From positions 124,001 to 188,000 of the forward strand of contig NZ_QZEY01000008.1 of NCBI RefSeq assembly GCF_003594875.1: a stretch of DNA of 64,000 nt, read 5' to 3'. This stretch comes from Bailinhaonella thermotolerans (lineage in GTDB: Bacteria > Actinomycetota > Actinomycetes > Streptosporangiales > Streptosporangiaceae). The notes below the pieces were generated by a model, which was not told where the DNA came from, did no database searches, and saw only the letters and a program-made list of their open reading frames with translations. This document shows positions 26,268 through 34,313 of this stretch, one piece after another (within the stretch, counting starts at the first letter, position 1; each line of letters begins with the position of its first letter). The translations under genes and the position numbers were made by a program.

Positions 26268-27782
26268 CTAGCGGCGGCGGAACAGGCCCCGGCCGCGGTC
26301 GCCGAGGATGCCGAGCAGCGGCCAGCCGGACAGCTCCATCAGGTCGGAGACCGCTCTGACCCGGGCCAGCTTGGAGGACTTGGGCGCGACCACGACGAGC
26401 CCGCAGCGGGCCTCCTCGGTGGCCGGGTCGAGCTCCTCCAGCGCCATGACCCGCAGCCGGCGCTGGGCGGTGGCCTGCTGGCGGGGCGGGGCCGCCGAGA
26501 ACGGGCCGGAGGAGACCTCGCCGCCCTTCTTCAGCACGACCGCGGGCGTCTTGACGTCCTCGTCCCCGCCGGCCTCGCCGGTGGACCAGCGGGCCAGCGC
26601 GGTGGAGCGCGCCGCCCCGCGCGCGGCGGAGCCGTTGGCGCCGCTCTGGGCGTCCTCGCGGCTCACGATCGGGATCGCCTGGGTGGAGGTCACGTCGTCG
26701 GCGGGGGCCTCCAGGAACGCCCGGTCGCCGCCCTTGCCGACCACGTCGGCCAGGCTCCGGGCCGCGCCGGCCTTGGCCTTGCCGTCCTCGGACTCCCAGA
26801 CCTCCAGGCCCGGCACGTCGTCGCCCCAGGCGGCCTCCTGCACCTTGACCACGACCTCGGCGGGCACCGGGCCGTTGACCCCGGCCAGCACGATCGTGTC
26901 CACCTTGGCGCGCTTGGCGGCCAGCCGGAGCTTGCGGCCCACGTCCGCGACGTCGGCCTTGCGGCCCCGGACCCGGCCGAGCAGCGGCTCGCCGAGCAGC
27001 CGGGCCACCCGGCGCTCACCGGGCACCGACGGGCTGGCGATCTCGGTGACCGCCGACACCAGCAGGCCCAGGATCAGGCCGAGCACCCCGGCCAGGGCGA
27101 TGAGCTGCACCTTCACGTCGGTGTCGGGCTTGTCGGGCAGCGCGGCGCGCTGGATGTGCTGCGCGATGTTGGGCTTGTCGCGCTCCTGGAGCAGGGTGTT
27201 GCGCTGCGCCTGGAGCCCGGACAGCTCCGCCTGGGTGTTGGCCACCTGGAACGACAGCACGGTGTTGGTGGGGTTGCCGGTGAGCTGGGTCTGGAGCCGC
27301 GTCAGGCGGGTGTTCAGCTCCTTGACCTTCTTCTCGATCGGCGCGAGCTGCTTGAGGACGCCGCTCTTGTTCTCGGCGTTGATCCGGGTGACCACCTCGT
27401 TGCTGATGTGGGTGGCCAGCACGTGGGCGACCTTCGGATCGGTGTCGGTCACGGCCAGCGCGACCGTGGCCGAGGTGCCGAGCCCGGTGATCTTGATGTC
27501 CTCGTCCAGCTTGCGCATGTCGCGCTGGACGCCCGCCGCCTTGAGCGCGCGGTTGAGCACGTCGCGGCTGGTGGCGATGCCGTCCACCTTGGAGACCAGG
27601 CCGGTCGCCTCGATGTCGGACGCCGGCACGGTGTCGTCGGCCTGGACGCGCGCCGTGGACGTGTACTGCGCGGGCTGGCCCTTGGTGAACTGGTAGACCC
27701 CGACCAGCGGGATCACCACGCAGAGCACGATGACCCACCAGTGGCGTCGTACGAGTCGAGCGAACGCTTCGTCAATCTCCAT
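26268..27782 (-). CDS. Polysaccharide chain-length determinant / co-polymerase (Wzz type)
   Basis: 504-residue protein and first gene of the polysaccharide operon. The N-terminal Wzz domain begins with MEIDEAFARLVRRHWWVIVL and its first helix (residues about 15-32); an extracytoplasmic coiled-coil region (KQLAPIEKKVKELNTRLTRL) leads to the second helix (VQLIALAGVLGLILGLLVS, about 224-242). The cytoplasmic remainder (about 250-504) resembles a tyrosine-kinase-like domain, but the expected P-loop reads VLAGVNGPVPAEVVV, so it lacks the Walker A GxxxxGK and is probably not an active kinase. It ends with basic GRGLFRRR. It probably controls polymer length with the Wzy-like protein. Confidence 0.88.
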   Translation of the reverse strand: MEIDEAFARLVRRHWWVIVLCVVIPLVGVYQFTKGQPAQYTSTARVQADDTVPASDIEATGLVSKVDGIATSRDVLNRALKAAGVQRDMRKLDEDIKITGLGTSATVALAVTDTDPKVAHVLATHISNEVVTRINAENKSGVLKQLAPIEKKVKELNTRLTRLQTQLTGNPTNTVLSFQVANTQAELSGLQAQRNTLLQERDKPNIAQHIQRAALPDKPDTDVKVQLIALAGVLGLILGLLVSAVTEIASPSVPGERRVARLLGEPLLGRVRGRKADVADVGRKLRLAAKRAKVDTIVLAGVNGPVPAEVVVKVQEAAWGDDVPGLEVWESEDGKAKAGAARSLADVVGKGGDRAFLEAPADDVTSTQAIPIVSREDAQSGANGSAARGAARSTALARWSTGEAGGDEDVKTPAVVLKKGGEVSSGPFSAAPPRQQATAQRRLRVMALEELDPATEEARCGLVVVAPKSSKLARVRAVSDLMELSGWPLLGILGDRGRGLFRRR

Positions 27783-28097
27783 GGGGGAACCCCCGGCCTC
27801 ATTCCCTGGTAGGTCGCAGGTCTGCTCTGACTGTCACAAGTCGTCCACTCGACCGTAGGTAGCGGCGTGCTCGGCCGGATCGGTCAAAGTGACCACCGCC
27901 GACTACGGCATCTGGGGGACCTGCGGACCGGCACCCGGGCGAAGGACCGGGTGAACCCGCTCCCGCGCGGCGCTCCGGGGCGCGGGGGCTTCCGGCGCGG
28001 GGCTTCCGAGCGGGGGTTTCAGGGGTGAGCGGGGGGTTTCAGGGGTGAGGGGTTCCGGGCGCGGACGCTTCCGGGCAGGTGCGTCGGACGCGGGGTC
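27783..28097. promoter_or_regulatory. Upstream region of the polysaccharide operon
   Basis: About 315 bases without a gene between the NarL-type regulator and the chain-length gene, both on the minus strand. It should contain the operon promoter. The part near 27790-27900 is less GC-rich than the rest. A GGGTTTCAGGGGTGAG unit occurs twice in tandem at 28014-28050, close to the end of the regulator gene. No hairpin stands out. Confidence 0.4.
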
Positions 28098-28751
28098 TCA
28101 GGCGGAGGGGGACTGGGCGCGGAGGGCGATCGTGATCGCCTCCAGGGCGGTGCGCACGTCGAGCTTGCCCATGATGTTCTGCGTGTGCGTGCGCACGGTG
28201 TGCACGGACATGCCGAGCGCCTCGGCGATCTCCGGCCGGCTGAGGCCGTCCACCATGCACTGGAGCACCTGCCGCTCCCGCGCGGTCAGCACGGCGAGCG
28301 GGTCGGCCCGCTCCGGCTCGGGCTCCCCCTCGGCCAGCCGCCGCAGCACGTCGGCGAGCAGCCGCGGCGGGATCCACGCCTCGCCCCGCATGACCCCCCG
28401 GATCACCCGGGCCAGCTCGTCGGCGCTCGTCGTCTTGGGCAGCCACGCCACCGCGCCCCGGCGCACGGCCTGGGTGACCGCCTCGCTCCCCGGCACCGCC
28501 GTCAGCATCACCACGCGCGTGCCCGGATGCTCGTCGCGGACGCGTTCCAGCACCTCGAAGCCGCTGTCCTGGCCCAGGGTCAGGTCCAGCACGACGACGT
28601 CCGGCCGTTCCGTGGACAGCAGCGCGCCCGCGCGCCGCGCGTCGAACGCCACCGCGCGCACGTCCAGGTCCGGTTCGGCGCCCAGCCGTACGGCCAGCGC
28701 CTCCGCGAACAGCGCGTGATCATCGACGATGAGTACGCGGATGCCACCCAT
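28098..28751 (-). CDS. Orphan NarL-type response regulator
   Basis: 217-residue regulator, ATG 28751. The receiver domain has VLIVDDHALFAEAL, the phospho-acceptor aspartate in VVVLDLTLGQDSG, and the conserved lysine in AWLPKTTSADELA. The LuxR-type DNA-binding domain has LTARERQVLQCMVDGLSRPE and the recognition helix MSVHTVRTHTQNIMGKL. No histidine kinase adjoins it. Lying directly upstream of the polysaccharide operon in the same direction, it is a reasonable candidate regulator of that operon (inference from position only). Confidence 0.92.
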   Translation of the reverse strand: MGGIRVLIVDDHALFAEALAVRLGAEPDLDVRAVAFDARRAGALLSTERPDVVVLDLTLGQDSGFEVLERVRDEHPGTRVVMLTAVPGSEAVTQAVRRGAVAWLPKTTSADELARVIRGVMRGEAWIPPRLLADVLRRLAEGEPEPERADPLAVLTARERQVLQCMVDGLSRPEIAEALGMSVHTVRTHTQNIMGKLDVRTALEAITIALRAQSPSA

Positions 28752-28819
28752 GTCACAACGATGACAGAAGATCTACGGAATTCCCGCGCCCCCAGGGCTT
28801 TGCGGGGATTTCACGGGAT

Positions 28820-31420
28820 TCATCTGCCTTTGCGCCAGTCGAGGCGGGGCGGCGGCGGGCCGAGGTTCGGCGGGAACACCTGCTCCCCGTCGCGGTCCTT
28901 CCGCGCGCCGTTCTCACCGCCCTGACCCGCCCGGCCGCCGGCGCCGCGCCCGTCGCGCCCATCGCGCCCATCGCGCCCATCGCGCCCATCGCGCCCATCG
29001 CGCCCATCGCGCCCGTCGCGCTCGTGGTCGCCGGGGTCCGCCTCCTCGCGGGGGCCGGGCACCGGCCGGAGCCCGCCGTACGGCCCGCGCGTCCGCGCCC
29101 CGCCGGTCCGGGCGGTCTCCGAGCCGCCGGTCCCGGGAGCCTCCGCGCCGCCGGTCCGGGTGTACGGCGGCCGCGCTCCGGGAACGCCGTCACGCGGTTC
29201 GCCGTCGCCGGACGCGCGCGGCTCCGCCGTACCGGATTCCGGGCGGGGCTCATCGGCTCGGGGTCCGGGGCGCTGACCGCTCGCCCGGGACCCGGGGCGC
29301 TGGTCGGACGCCCGGGATCCGGGGCGGGACCCGGTCGCGCCGGGCCGTCCGGGACCCGGCTGGTCGCCGCCGGACGCGCGCGGGCCCGCCGTACCGGACC
29401 GGGACGGGCGCGGGGACTCGTACGGCGGGCGGGTGTCGGGGCCGCCGCCGGCGGGACGGGCGTGGCGGCGGCGCGGCGTCTCCTCGCCCTCCTCGGGCTG
29501 GTCCGCGAGCGTCCACTCCACGGGCGCGGCGGCGATGGCGGCCTGCCGCGCGTCCTCCAGCTCGCCCAGCGTGGTGCGGGGGAACGTCAGGATCGCCGGG
29601 TTGGAGTCGGCCAGGACCACGCGGCGGCCGCGCGCGGTGGCGTGCGTGACGATCACCGAGGTGGTCGGGAGCTGCTGGAGCTCGTGCGGCTCGACCAGGA
29701 ACTCCCGGGACCGGTGCATCGTGACGCCGCCCTGCCCCGGCGTGGCGGCGGCCCGGCCCCAGGCGGTGGACGCGGTCACGGCCGCGATGTCGGGGGCCTC
29801 CTCCCCCGGCTCGTCGTGGTCGCACCGGCCCAGCCAGGGGTCCTCCCCGGCGCCCCCCGCGCCCGCCTCCAGCGGCTCGGCCGGCCCGACGGTCGAGGTG
29901 TACGCCTCGGGGGCCTCGGCGGCGGGCGTGTCCTCGGTGAGCTGGGCGAGTTCGAGGCGGTGCTCGGTGCCGACGTGCTCGCTGGCCACGCGGGCGTCCT
30001 CGGCGTTGCCCAGCCGCATGAACGCCACCGCGGCGTGCCCGCGCCCGAGGCGTTCGCGGATGTGCGGGGCCAGGGAGCGGTAGGTGAGCACGAGCCCGGT
30101 CCGCGAGGTCTCGCACGCGTCCATGAGCCGGTCGAGCACGTCTCCCCGCAGCTTGTCCGCCCCCGCCACGATGATCGTGTGCTGCCAGGGCCGCTCCGCC
30201 GCCGGGGCCTGCCGCAGGACGTGGGTCAGCGCCGTCGCGACGTACGTCCCGAGGACGCGGTTGCCGAACACGCCCGCGTGCCGGTCCATGGACACCACCC
30301 GCAGCCGCGCCGGCGGCAGCCGCACGGCCTGGGTGCCCAGCGTCTCCAGCTTGCGGAGCTGCGACTCCAGCGCCCACGCCCGCTCGATCACCACGCGGTC
30401 GGTCGCGCCCCGGCCGAAGAGCGTGCCGATGCGTTCGAGCTGGGAGGCCGTCAGCAGGCCGTACTTCAGGTCGTCGCGCGGGTCGCCCACCTGCGCCAGC
30501 GCCCGCAGCGCGGCGGTGACCTGCTGGATCGTGGCGTGCGGGCCGAGCACCTCCAGCACCCGCTCCAGGATCGCGTTGTCGAACGACAGGTCGCGGTTGG
30601 TCCTGGTCTCCTCGCTGACGCTGACGACGTGCGCGAGTACGTCGGAGAAGGCCTCGGGCGGGAGCGAGGCGCCCAGGTCGAGCCGGGGCAGGTCCACCGG
30701 GAGCACCCAGACCAGCGGGTCGTCGCCGCCGCGCCGGGCCAGCTCGATCAGGTCCTTGGCGATCGCGCCCTCGGACAGGTCGAGCACGGTCAGGTGCCCG
30801 CCGCTGTAGAGCCGGGTCGCGCCGAGGATCGTGATCAGCGCGGACCATCCGGCGAGCGTGCCCCCGGCGACGTCCACGCGGTCGATGTCGTCGGGCAGCG
30901 CCACGGCGTACCAGTTGACCTGCTGGTCGAAGGCGTTCTTGCGCGCCTCCCACTCGCGGTAGCGCCGGGCGTGCTCCTCCTGCGCGGCGAACAGCTCCCG
31001 CTCGCGCTCGGCCCGCTTGCCCTCGACCTTGGCGCGCTCCTCGGCGATGCGCGCCTTCACGGCCCGCTCCCCCTGGTGCACGGCCCACCCGGCGATCCCG
31101 CCCACGACCAGCGAGGCGACCAGCCCCACCAGCGCGAACGGCCACGCCAGCAGCCCCGAGAGCAGCAGCACGACGAACAGCAGCGCGATCGTCAGCATGA
31201 CGCCGCAGAAGAACTTCACCGGCCGGTTGAGAAGGCTCTCCTCGCGGTAGCGCTCCTTCACCCACTCCGGGTCGAGCGTCTGCCCGTTGTCGGGTGGTGT
31301 GGGCCGTTTCGGCGGCGGCCCCGGATCGGTGTGGAGCAGGGCGTACTGCCACCCCAGATAAATCCGGTCGGCCTGGAGCTGCGCGTGCTGCGCCGGGTCC
31401 CCCGGTGTCACCTCGGCCAC
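28820..31420 (-). CDS. Large membrane protein with degenerate coupling-protein-like domain, unknown function
   Basis: 866 residues from GTG 31420, which has GGAGG eight bases upstream; the open frame extends a further 39 codons. Order: soluble head, two adjacent membrane helices (VMLTIALLFVVLLLSGLLAW and FALVGLVASLVVGGIAGWAV, about 73-115), a charged coiled coil (AKVEGKRAERERELFAAQEE), then a long alpha/beta region. About residues 415-495 (TIIVAGADKLRGDVLDRLMD ... GLVLTYRSLAPHIRERLG) resemble the TraD/VirD4 part where coupling proteins judge substrates, but no Walker A is visible. The last 220 residues are disordered and end with about seven Asp-Gly-Arg repeats. It is divergent from three single-TM genes and seems part of the same system. 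No function is known to me. Confidence 0.72.
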   Translation of the reverse strand: MAEVTPGDPAQHAQLQADRIYLGWQYALLHTDPGPPPKRPTPPDNGQTLDPEWVKERYREESLLNRPVKFFCGVMLTIALLFVVLLLSGLLAWPFALVGLVASLVVGGIAGWAVHQGERAVKARIAEERAKVEGKRAERERELFAAQEEHARRYREWEARKNAFDQQVNWYAVALPDDIDRVDVAGGTLAGWSALITILGATRLYSGGHLTVLDLSEGAIAKDLIELARRGGDDPLVWVLPVDLPRLDLGASLPPEAFSDVLAHVVSVSEETRTNRDLSFDNAILERVLEVLGPHATIQQVTAALRALAQVGDPRDDLKYGLLTASQLERIGTLFGRGATDRVVIERAWALESQLRKLETLGTQAVRLPPARLRVVSMDRHAGVFGNRVLGTYVATALTHVLRQAPAAERPWQHTIIVAGADKLRGDVLDRLMDACETSRTGLVLTYRSLAPHIRERLGRGHAAVAFMRLGNAEDARVASEHVGTEHRLELAQLTEDTPAAEAPEAYTSTVGPAEPLEAGAGGAGEDPWLGRCDHDEPGEEAPDIAAVTASTAWGRAAATPGQGGVTMHRSREFLVEPHELQQLPTTSVIVTHATARGRRVVLADSNPAILTFPRTTLGELEDARQAAIAAAPVEWTLADQPEEGEETPRRRHARPAGGGPDTRPPYESPRPSRSGTAGPRASGGDQPGPGRPGATGSRPGSRASDQRPGSRASGQRPGPRADEPRPESGTAEPRASGDGEPRDGVPGARPPYTRTGGAEAPGTGGSETARTGGARTRGPYGGLRPVPGPREEADPGDHERDGRDGRDGRDGRDGRDGRDGRDGRGAGGRAGQGGENGARKDRDGEQVFPPNLGPPPPRLDWRKGR
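28946..29026. repeat. 9-bp tandem repeat encoding Asp-Gly-Arg units
   Basis: Nine consecutive 9-base units: GCGCCCGTC, then six exact GCGCCCATC, then GCGCCCGTC and the diverged GCGCTCGTG. They sit in frame in the C-terminal tail of the large membrane protein and read Asp-Gly-Arg on the minus strand. Copy number can change without breaking the frame. Confidence 0.95.
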
Positions 31421-31570
31421 CTTCGAGACCTCCGCCAGTACGGATCGTTCCTCCGTGACAGCGTATGAGCTAAGACCCTTTCCGGGCAGCCTTCTCACGA
31501 AAACGGTTCGCCACCCCGTAAGGGACGAACCCGACAAGTGCCACAGGCGCTCCGACTAACATCTCCTGAC
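31421..31570. promoter_or_regulatory. Divergent promoter region of the five-gene membrane cluster
   Basis: 150 bases between the large minus-strand membrane gene and the three plus-strand genes. The plus-strand gene has no obvious ribosome-binding site; CTAACAT at 31556-31562 could be a -10 element for a nearly leaderless transcript. That reading is tentative. Confidence 0.35.
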
Positions 31571-32302
31571 GTGACGTCTCCCGCCACACCAGGCACCCCC
31601 GGCCCGGGCTCCCCCCAGGAGAGCCCCGAGACCCCTGCGCAGCCGAGCGCCGAGGCCCCGCGCCGCCGCCCCGTGGCCCTCCTGGTCACCACCGCCCTGG
31701 CCACCGCCGCCCTCGCGGTCACCGCCGCCTTCGGCGGCCTCAAAGAAGCCCCCAAACCCCCTCCGGAGCAGCTGAAGGCGGGCGACACCTTCGACCACGG
31801 CCAGTTCGAGATCCAGTACGTCGAGGCGGTGGCCCGCAAGAAGTCCATCCTCGGCGGCAGGCCGGCCGAGCCCGGCGAGACGATCCTGGAGATCATCCTG
31901 CGCCTGACCAACAAGGACAAGCGGACGGTGAAGATCGGCCTCCCCCCACGGGCGCCCGGGGAGGCCAAGATCGGCCCGAGCGCGGTTCTGCGCAAGGTCG
32001 CCCCCCTGGACCAGGCGGCGGTCGAGACGGGCCAGATGAAGCGCCTGGGCAAGAACACCACCAGCGATTCGGTGAATCCCGGCGGCCCGTACACGCTCGT
32101 CGTCAGTTACCGGCTGAAGACGCCGCCGCCACCTCAGCTGAAGATCGACCTCGGCGCTTTCAGGTGGTACTCCACTCCCCTTCAGGACCAGTCGTACTGG
32201 GAACTTCTGTGGGAGGAGAAGGTGATCAATGGGAAGAAGCAGCACGTCGGCGTGATCAAGGCTCAGGTGACGCTCCCCGTGCGGATGGAGAAGGTGTCAT
32301 GA
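31571..32302 (+). CDS. Single-pass membrane protein with extracytoplasmic beta domain (first of three)
   Basis: 243 residues from GTG 31571; an in-frame GTG at 31538 is an alternative with no better ribosome-binding site. A Pro/Ser/Thr-rich cytoplasmic tail (about 38 residues) leads to one helix (VALLVTTALATAALAVTAAF), then a 170-residue exported domain (FDHGQFEIQYVEAVARKK, ETILEIILRLTNKDKRTVKI, GPYTLVVSYRLKT). The alternating hydrophobic strands resemble DUF4352/Ig-like beta sandwiches; I cannot name the family. The stop overlaps the next start (ATGA). It is the first of three consecutive genes with the same plan, suggesting old duplication and joint assembly. Confidence 0.72.
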   Translation: MTSPATPGTPGPGSPQESPETPAQPSAEAPRRRPVALLVTTALATAALAVTAAFGGLKEAPKPPPEQLKAGDTFDHGQFEIQYVEAVARKKSILGGRPAEPGETILEIILRLTNKDKRTVKIGLPPRAPGEAKIGPSAVLRKVAPLDQAAVETGQMKRLGKNTTSDSVNPGGPYTLVVSYRLKTPPPPQLKIDLGAFRWYSTPLQDQSYWELLWEEKVINGKKQHVGVIKAQVTLPVRMEKVS

Positions 32303-33294
32303 GCATCCCCCCGCCGCCTTCGGTGCCCCCGCCCGGGCGCGACCTCCGCCCGGGCCCGCCGCGATCTCCGGCCCCTCCGCCGCAGGGCGAGTCCGCGCCC
32401 CCGTGGCCGCCCCAGCAGGCCCCGCAGTACGGAGCACCCGGATCACCGCCGCCCGCGGGCGGAGCGTGGCCGCCCGCGGCATCCGCTCCCCCCGGGGCCG
32501 CGGCGCCCCCGGGTGCCGGACCGGCGGCGCTGGGCGGAGCGGCGCCGCCCGCGCCCGTGCCGCCTGGTTCGGCGCCTCCGGGCGGCAGGCCTGGTCCAGG
32601 CGCGACCGCGACGTTCTCCATCCCCCAGGAAACGCGTACCGACGAGGGCGCGGACGCGTCCGCCTCGCCGCCCGGAGGCCACCGGACCGGGCCAGGCCCG
32701 GCCCGGTGGCGCCGCTTCGGAGCCGGCGTGCTCGGCGTGCTCCTCGCGGCGGCCGCCGCCTGGGTCCAGACGCTGGTCTACGAGCCGGGTGAGGCCACCC
32801 AGCCGGTGATGACCGACGGCGGTCTGAACGAGGTGATCTCGCGGGCCGACTACTCCGTCAAGCTGGAGGGGATCGAGGCGGCCCGTTCGCTGAAGATCGT
32901 CAAGAAGGGCCTTCCCGCCGACGTGGTGAAGACGGACAGCCTCTTCCTGATCGCCAAGGTCGCGGGGATGGCGACGAAACGTCCCACCAAGCTGGGGACC
33001 GCCTACCTGCTCACCGAGGACGGGAAGCGGTACGACACGACCGACATGCTGCCCGCCGGAGTGTCCCTCAACACGAGATCCGTGCAGGTCGGCTGGTGGT
33101 TCAGGGGCCTCTACTTCTTCGAGGTGCCGAAGGAGGCGCTGCCGGGGGCGCGCATCGTCGTCGGTCCCGAGCCGAGCCCTCTGTTCGGCGAGCAGTTCCA
33201 GTTCTACGCGCGCATGGACCCGGGCCTCGACGAGGACAAGGCCGCGAAGCTCGCGGCGCAGGCGAAGAACGACTACCAGGTGGTGAGACGATGA
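32299..33294 (+). CDS. Pro-rich single-pass membrane protein (second of three)
   Basis: 331 residues, ATG 32299 overlapping the previous stop. Residues 1-135 are an extreme Pro/Ala/Gly tail (PPPSVPPPGRDLRPGPP), likely cytoplasmic and disordered. One helix (FGAGVLGVLLAAAAAWVQTL, about 138-157) is followed by an exported domain with SRADYSVKLEGIEAARSLK, DSLFLIAKVAGMAT, GTAYLLTEDGKRYDTT and GLYFFEVPKEALPGARIVV, a strand-rich pattern like that of the neighbours. There is no signal-peptidase or sortase motif. Function is unknown. Coupling to both neighbours suggests a fixed stoichiometry. Confidence 0.75.
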   Translation: MSIPPPPSVPPPGRDLRPGPPRSPAPPPQGESAPPWPPQQAPQYGAPGSPPPAGGAWPPAASAPPGAAAPPGAGPAALGGAAPPAPVPPGSAPPGGRPGPGATATFSIPQETRTDEGADASASPPGGHRTGPGPARWRRFGAGVLGVLLAAAAAWVQTLVYEPGEATQPVMTDGGLNEVISRADYSVKLEGIEAARSLKIVKKGLPADVVKTDSLFLIAKVAGMATKRPTKLGTAYLLTEDGKRYDTTDMLPAGVSLNTRSVQVGWWFRGLYFFEVPKEALPGARIVVGPEPSPLFGEQFQFYARMDPGLDEDKAAKLAAQAKNDYQVVRR

Positions 33295-34313
33295 CGGACC
33301 CCGCGGACCGCCGCCCTCCGTACGGCGACTCCGATCCCGCCGGGGGCCCGGTCTGGCCGCCCTCGTCCGACGGGCGCGACGCGGTCCCGCCCTCCGGCCG
33401 CCCTCCCGTGCCGCCCCCGGGCCCGTCCTGGCCCGGGGCCTCCGCCCCGCAGCGGCACGGGAGCGTGCCACCCGCCGCGCCGCCCTACCAGGGGATGCCC
33501 GCCGATCACACCGGCGCCCCTCTCGGCGCACCCGCCCCGGGCCACCACGCCCCCGGGTACGGCGCGACGCCCGCTCCGCCTTCCGGGTACGCCCCGCCGC
33601 CTTCCGGCTACGGCGCCGCGCCCGCGCCTCCGAGTCCGCCGGCACCCTCGGGCGTGCCCGGCGGTTCGCCGTACCAGAACGAGCCAGGGCCGGACGCGCG
33701 GACGCCGCCGGCGCGGCACCACATGCCCGCCTCGGCCGAGCCTCCGCCGGCACCGGTCACAGGACCCCAGCCGCAGGCCACGTCGAGGCGCGGAACCCGG
33801 CGGAAGCCGGCGCCCAACCCGATGGCCAGGGTCGGCGTTCAACTGCTCGCCGTGCTCGTGCTCCTGGGCGGGCTGCTCGGCTGGCAGCTGACCGAGGCGT
33901 ACGCGGTCTACAAGGACCGGGAGCCGGTCCAGCGGGTCCACGTGATCCCCGCCGGGCAGGAGGCCACGCACAAGAACGCGCGGTGGAGGCCGGTCGTCCA
34001 GGTGATGCCGGACAACCCGAAGAACCGGATCCTGCCCGGCCTGAAGGTTCTGAGGATCACGCTGCACGTGACGCCGCTCAACGCGAAGGGCGCAGAGGAG
34101 GCCACGTACGGCGTCTTCTTCCAGATGCGCGACAAGAAGGACAGGGCGTGGCTCGCCGAGGAGAGCACCCGGCCCTTCGCGCTCAAGCCCGGGAAGTCGG
34201 ACAGTTACCAGTTGCTCAGCGTGGTGCCGGCGCAGCAGGCGTCGGAGGTTGAGCTGGTGATGGGGGATTCGCTGAACCTGGACCGGGGGGATCTTCTCCG
34301 GTTCGCGCGCTGA
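33291..34313 (+). CDS. Pro-rich single-pass membrane protein (third of three)
   Basis: 340 residues, ATG 33291 overlapping the previous stop (ATGA). The cytoplasmic tail of about 170 residues is rich in Pro, Gly and Tyr (SGYAPPPSGYGAAPAPPS). The helix VGVQLLAVLVLLGGLLGWQL is followed by a 140-residue exported domain (WRPVVQVMPDNP, GLKVLRITLHVTPLNAKG, TYGVFFQMRDKKDRAWLAEE, SEVELVMGDSLNLDRGD). Its last 98 bases overlap the 3' end of the convergent polytopic membrane gene. It shares the plan of the two preceding genes. No known function. Confidence 0.75.
   Translation: MTDPADRRPPYGDSDPAGGPVWPPSSDGRDAVPPSGRPPVPPPGPSWPGASAPQRHGSVPPAAPPYQGMPADHTGAPLGAPAPGHHAPGYGATPAPPSGYAPPPSGYGAAPAPPSPPAPSGVPGGSPYQNEPGPDARTPPARHHMPASAEPPPAPVTGPQPQATSRRGTRRKPAPNPMARVGVQLLAVLVLLGGLLGWQLTEAYAVYKDREPVQRVHVIPAGQEATHKNARWRPVVQVMPDNPKNRILPGLKVLRITLHVTPLNAKGAEEATYGVFFQMRDKKDRAWLAEESTRPFALKPGKSDSYQLLSVVPAQQASEVELVMGDSLNLDRGDLLRFAR

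Noticed and set aside
28820-31420. Calling the large membrane protein a functional VirD4/TraD coupling ATPase
   Set aside because: The coupling-like region is recognisable only in its later part and no Walker A motif is visible, so an ATPase call is not supported.
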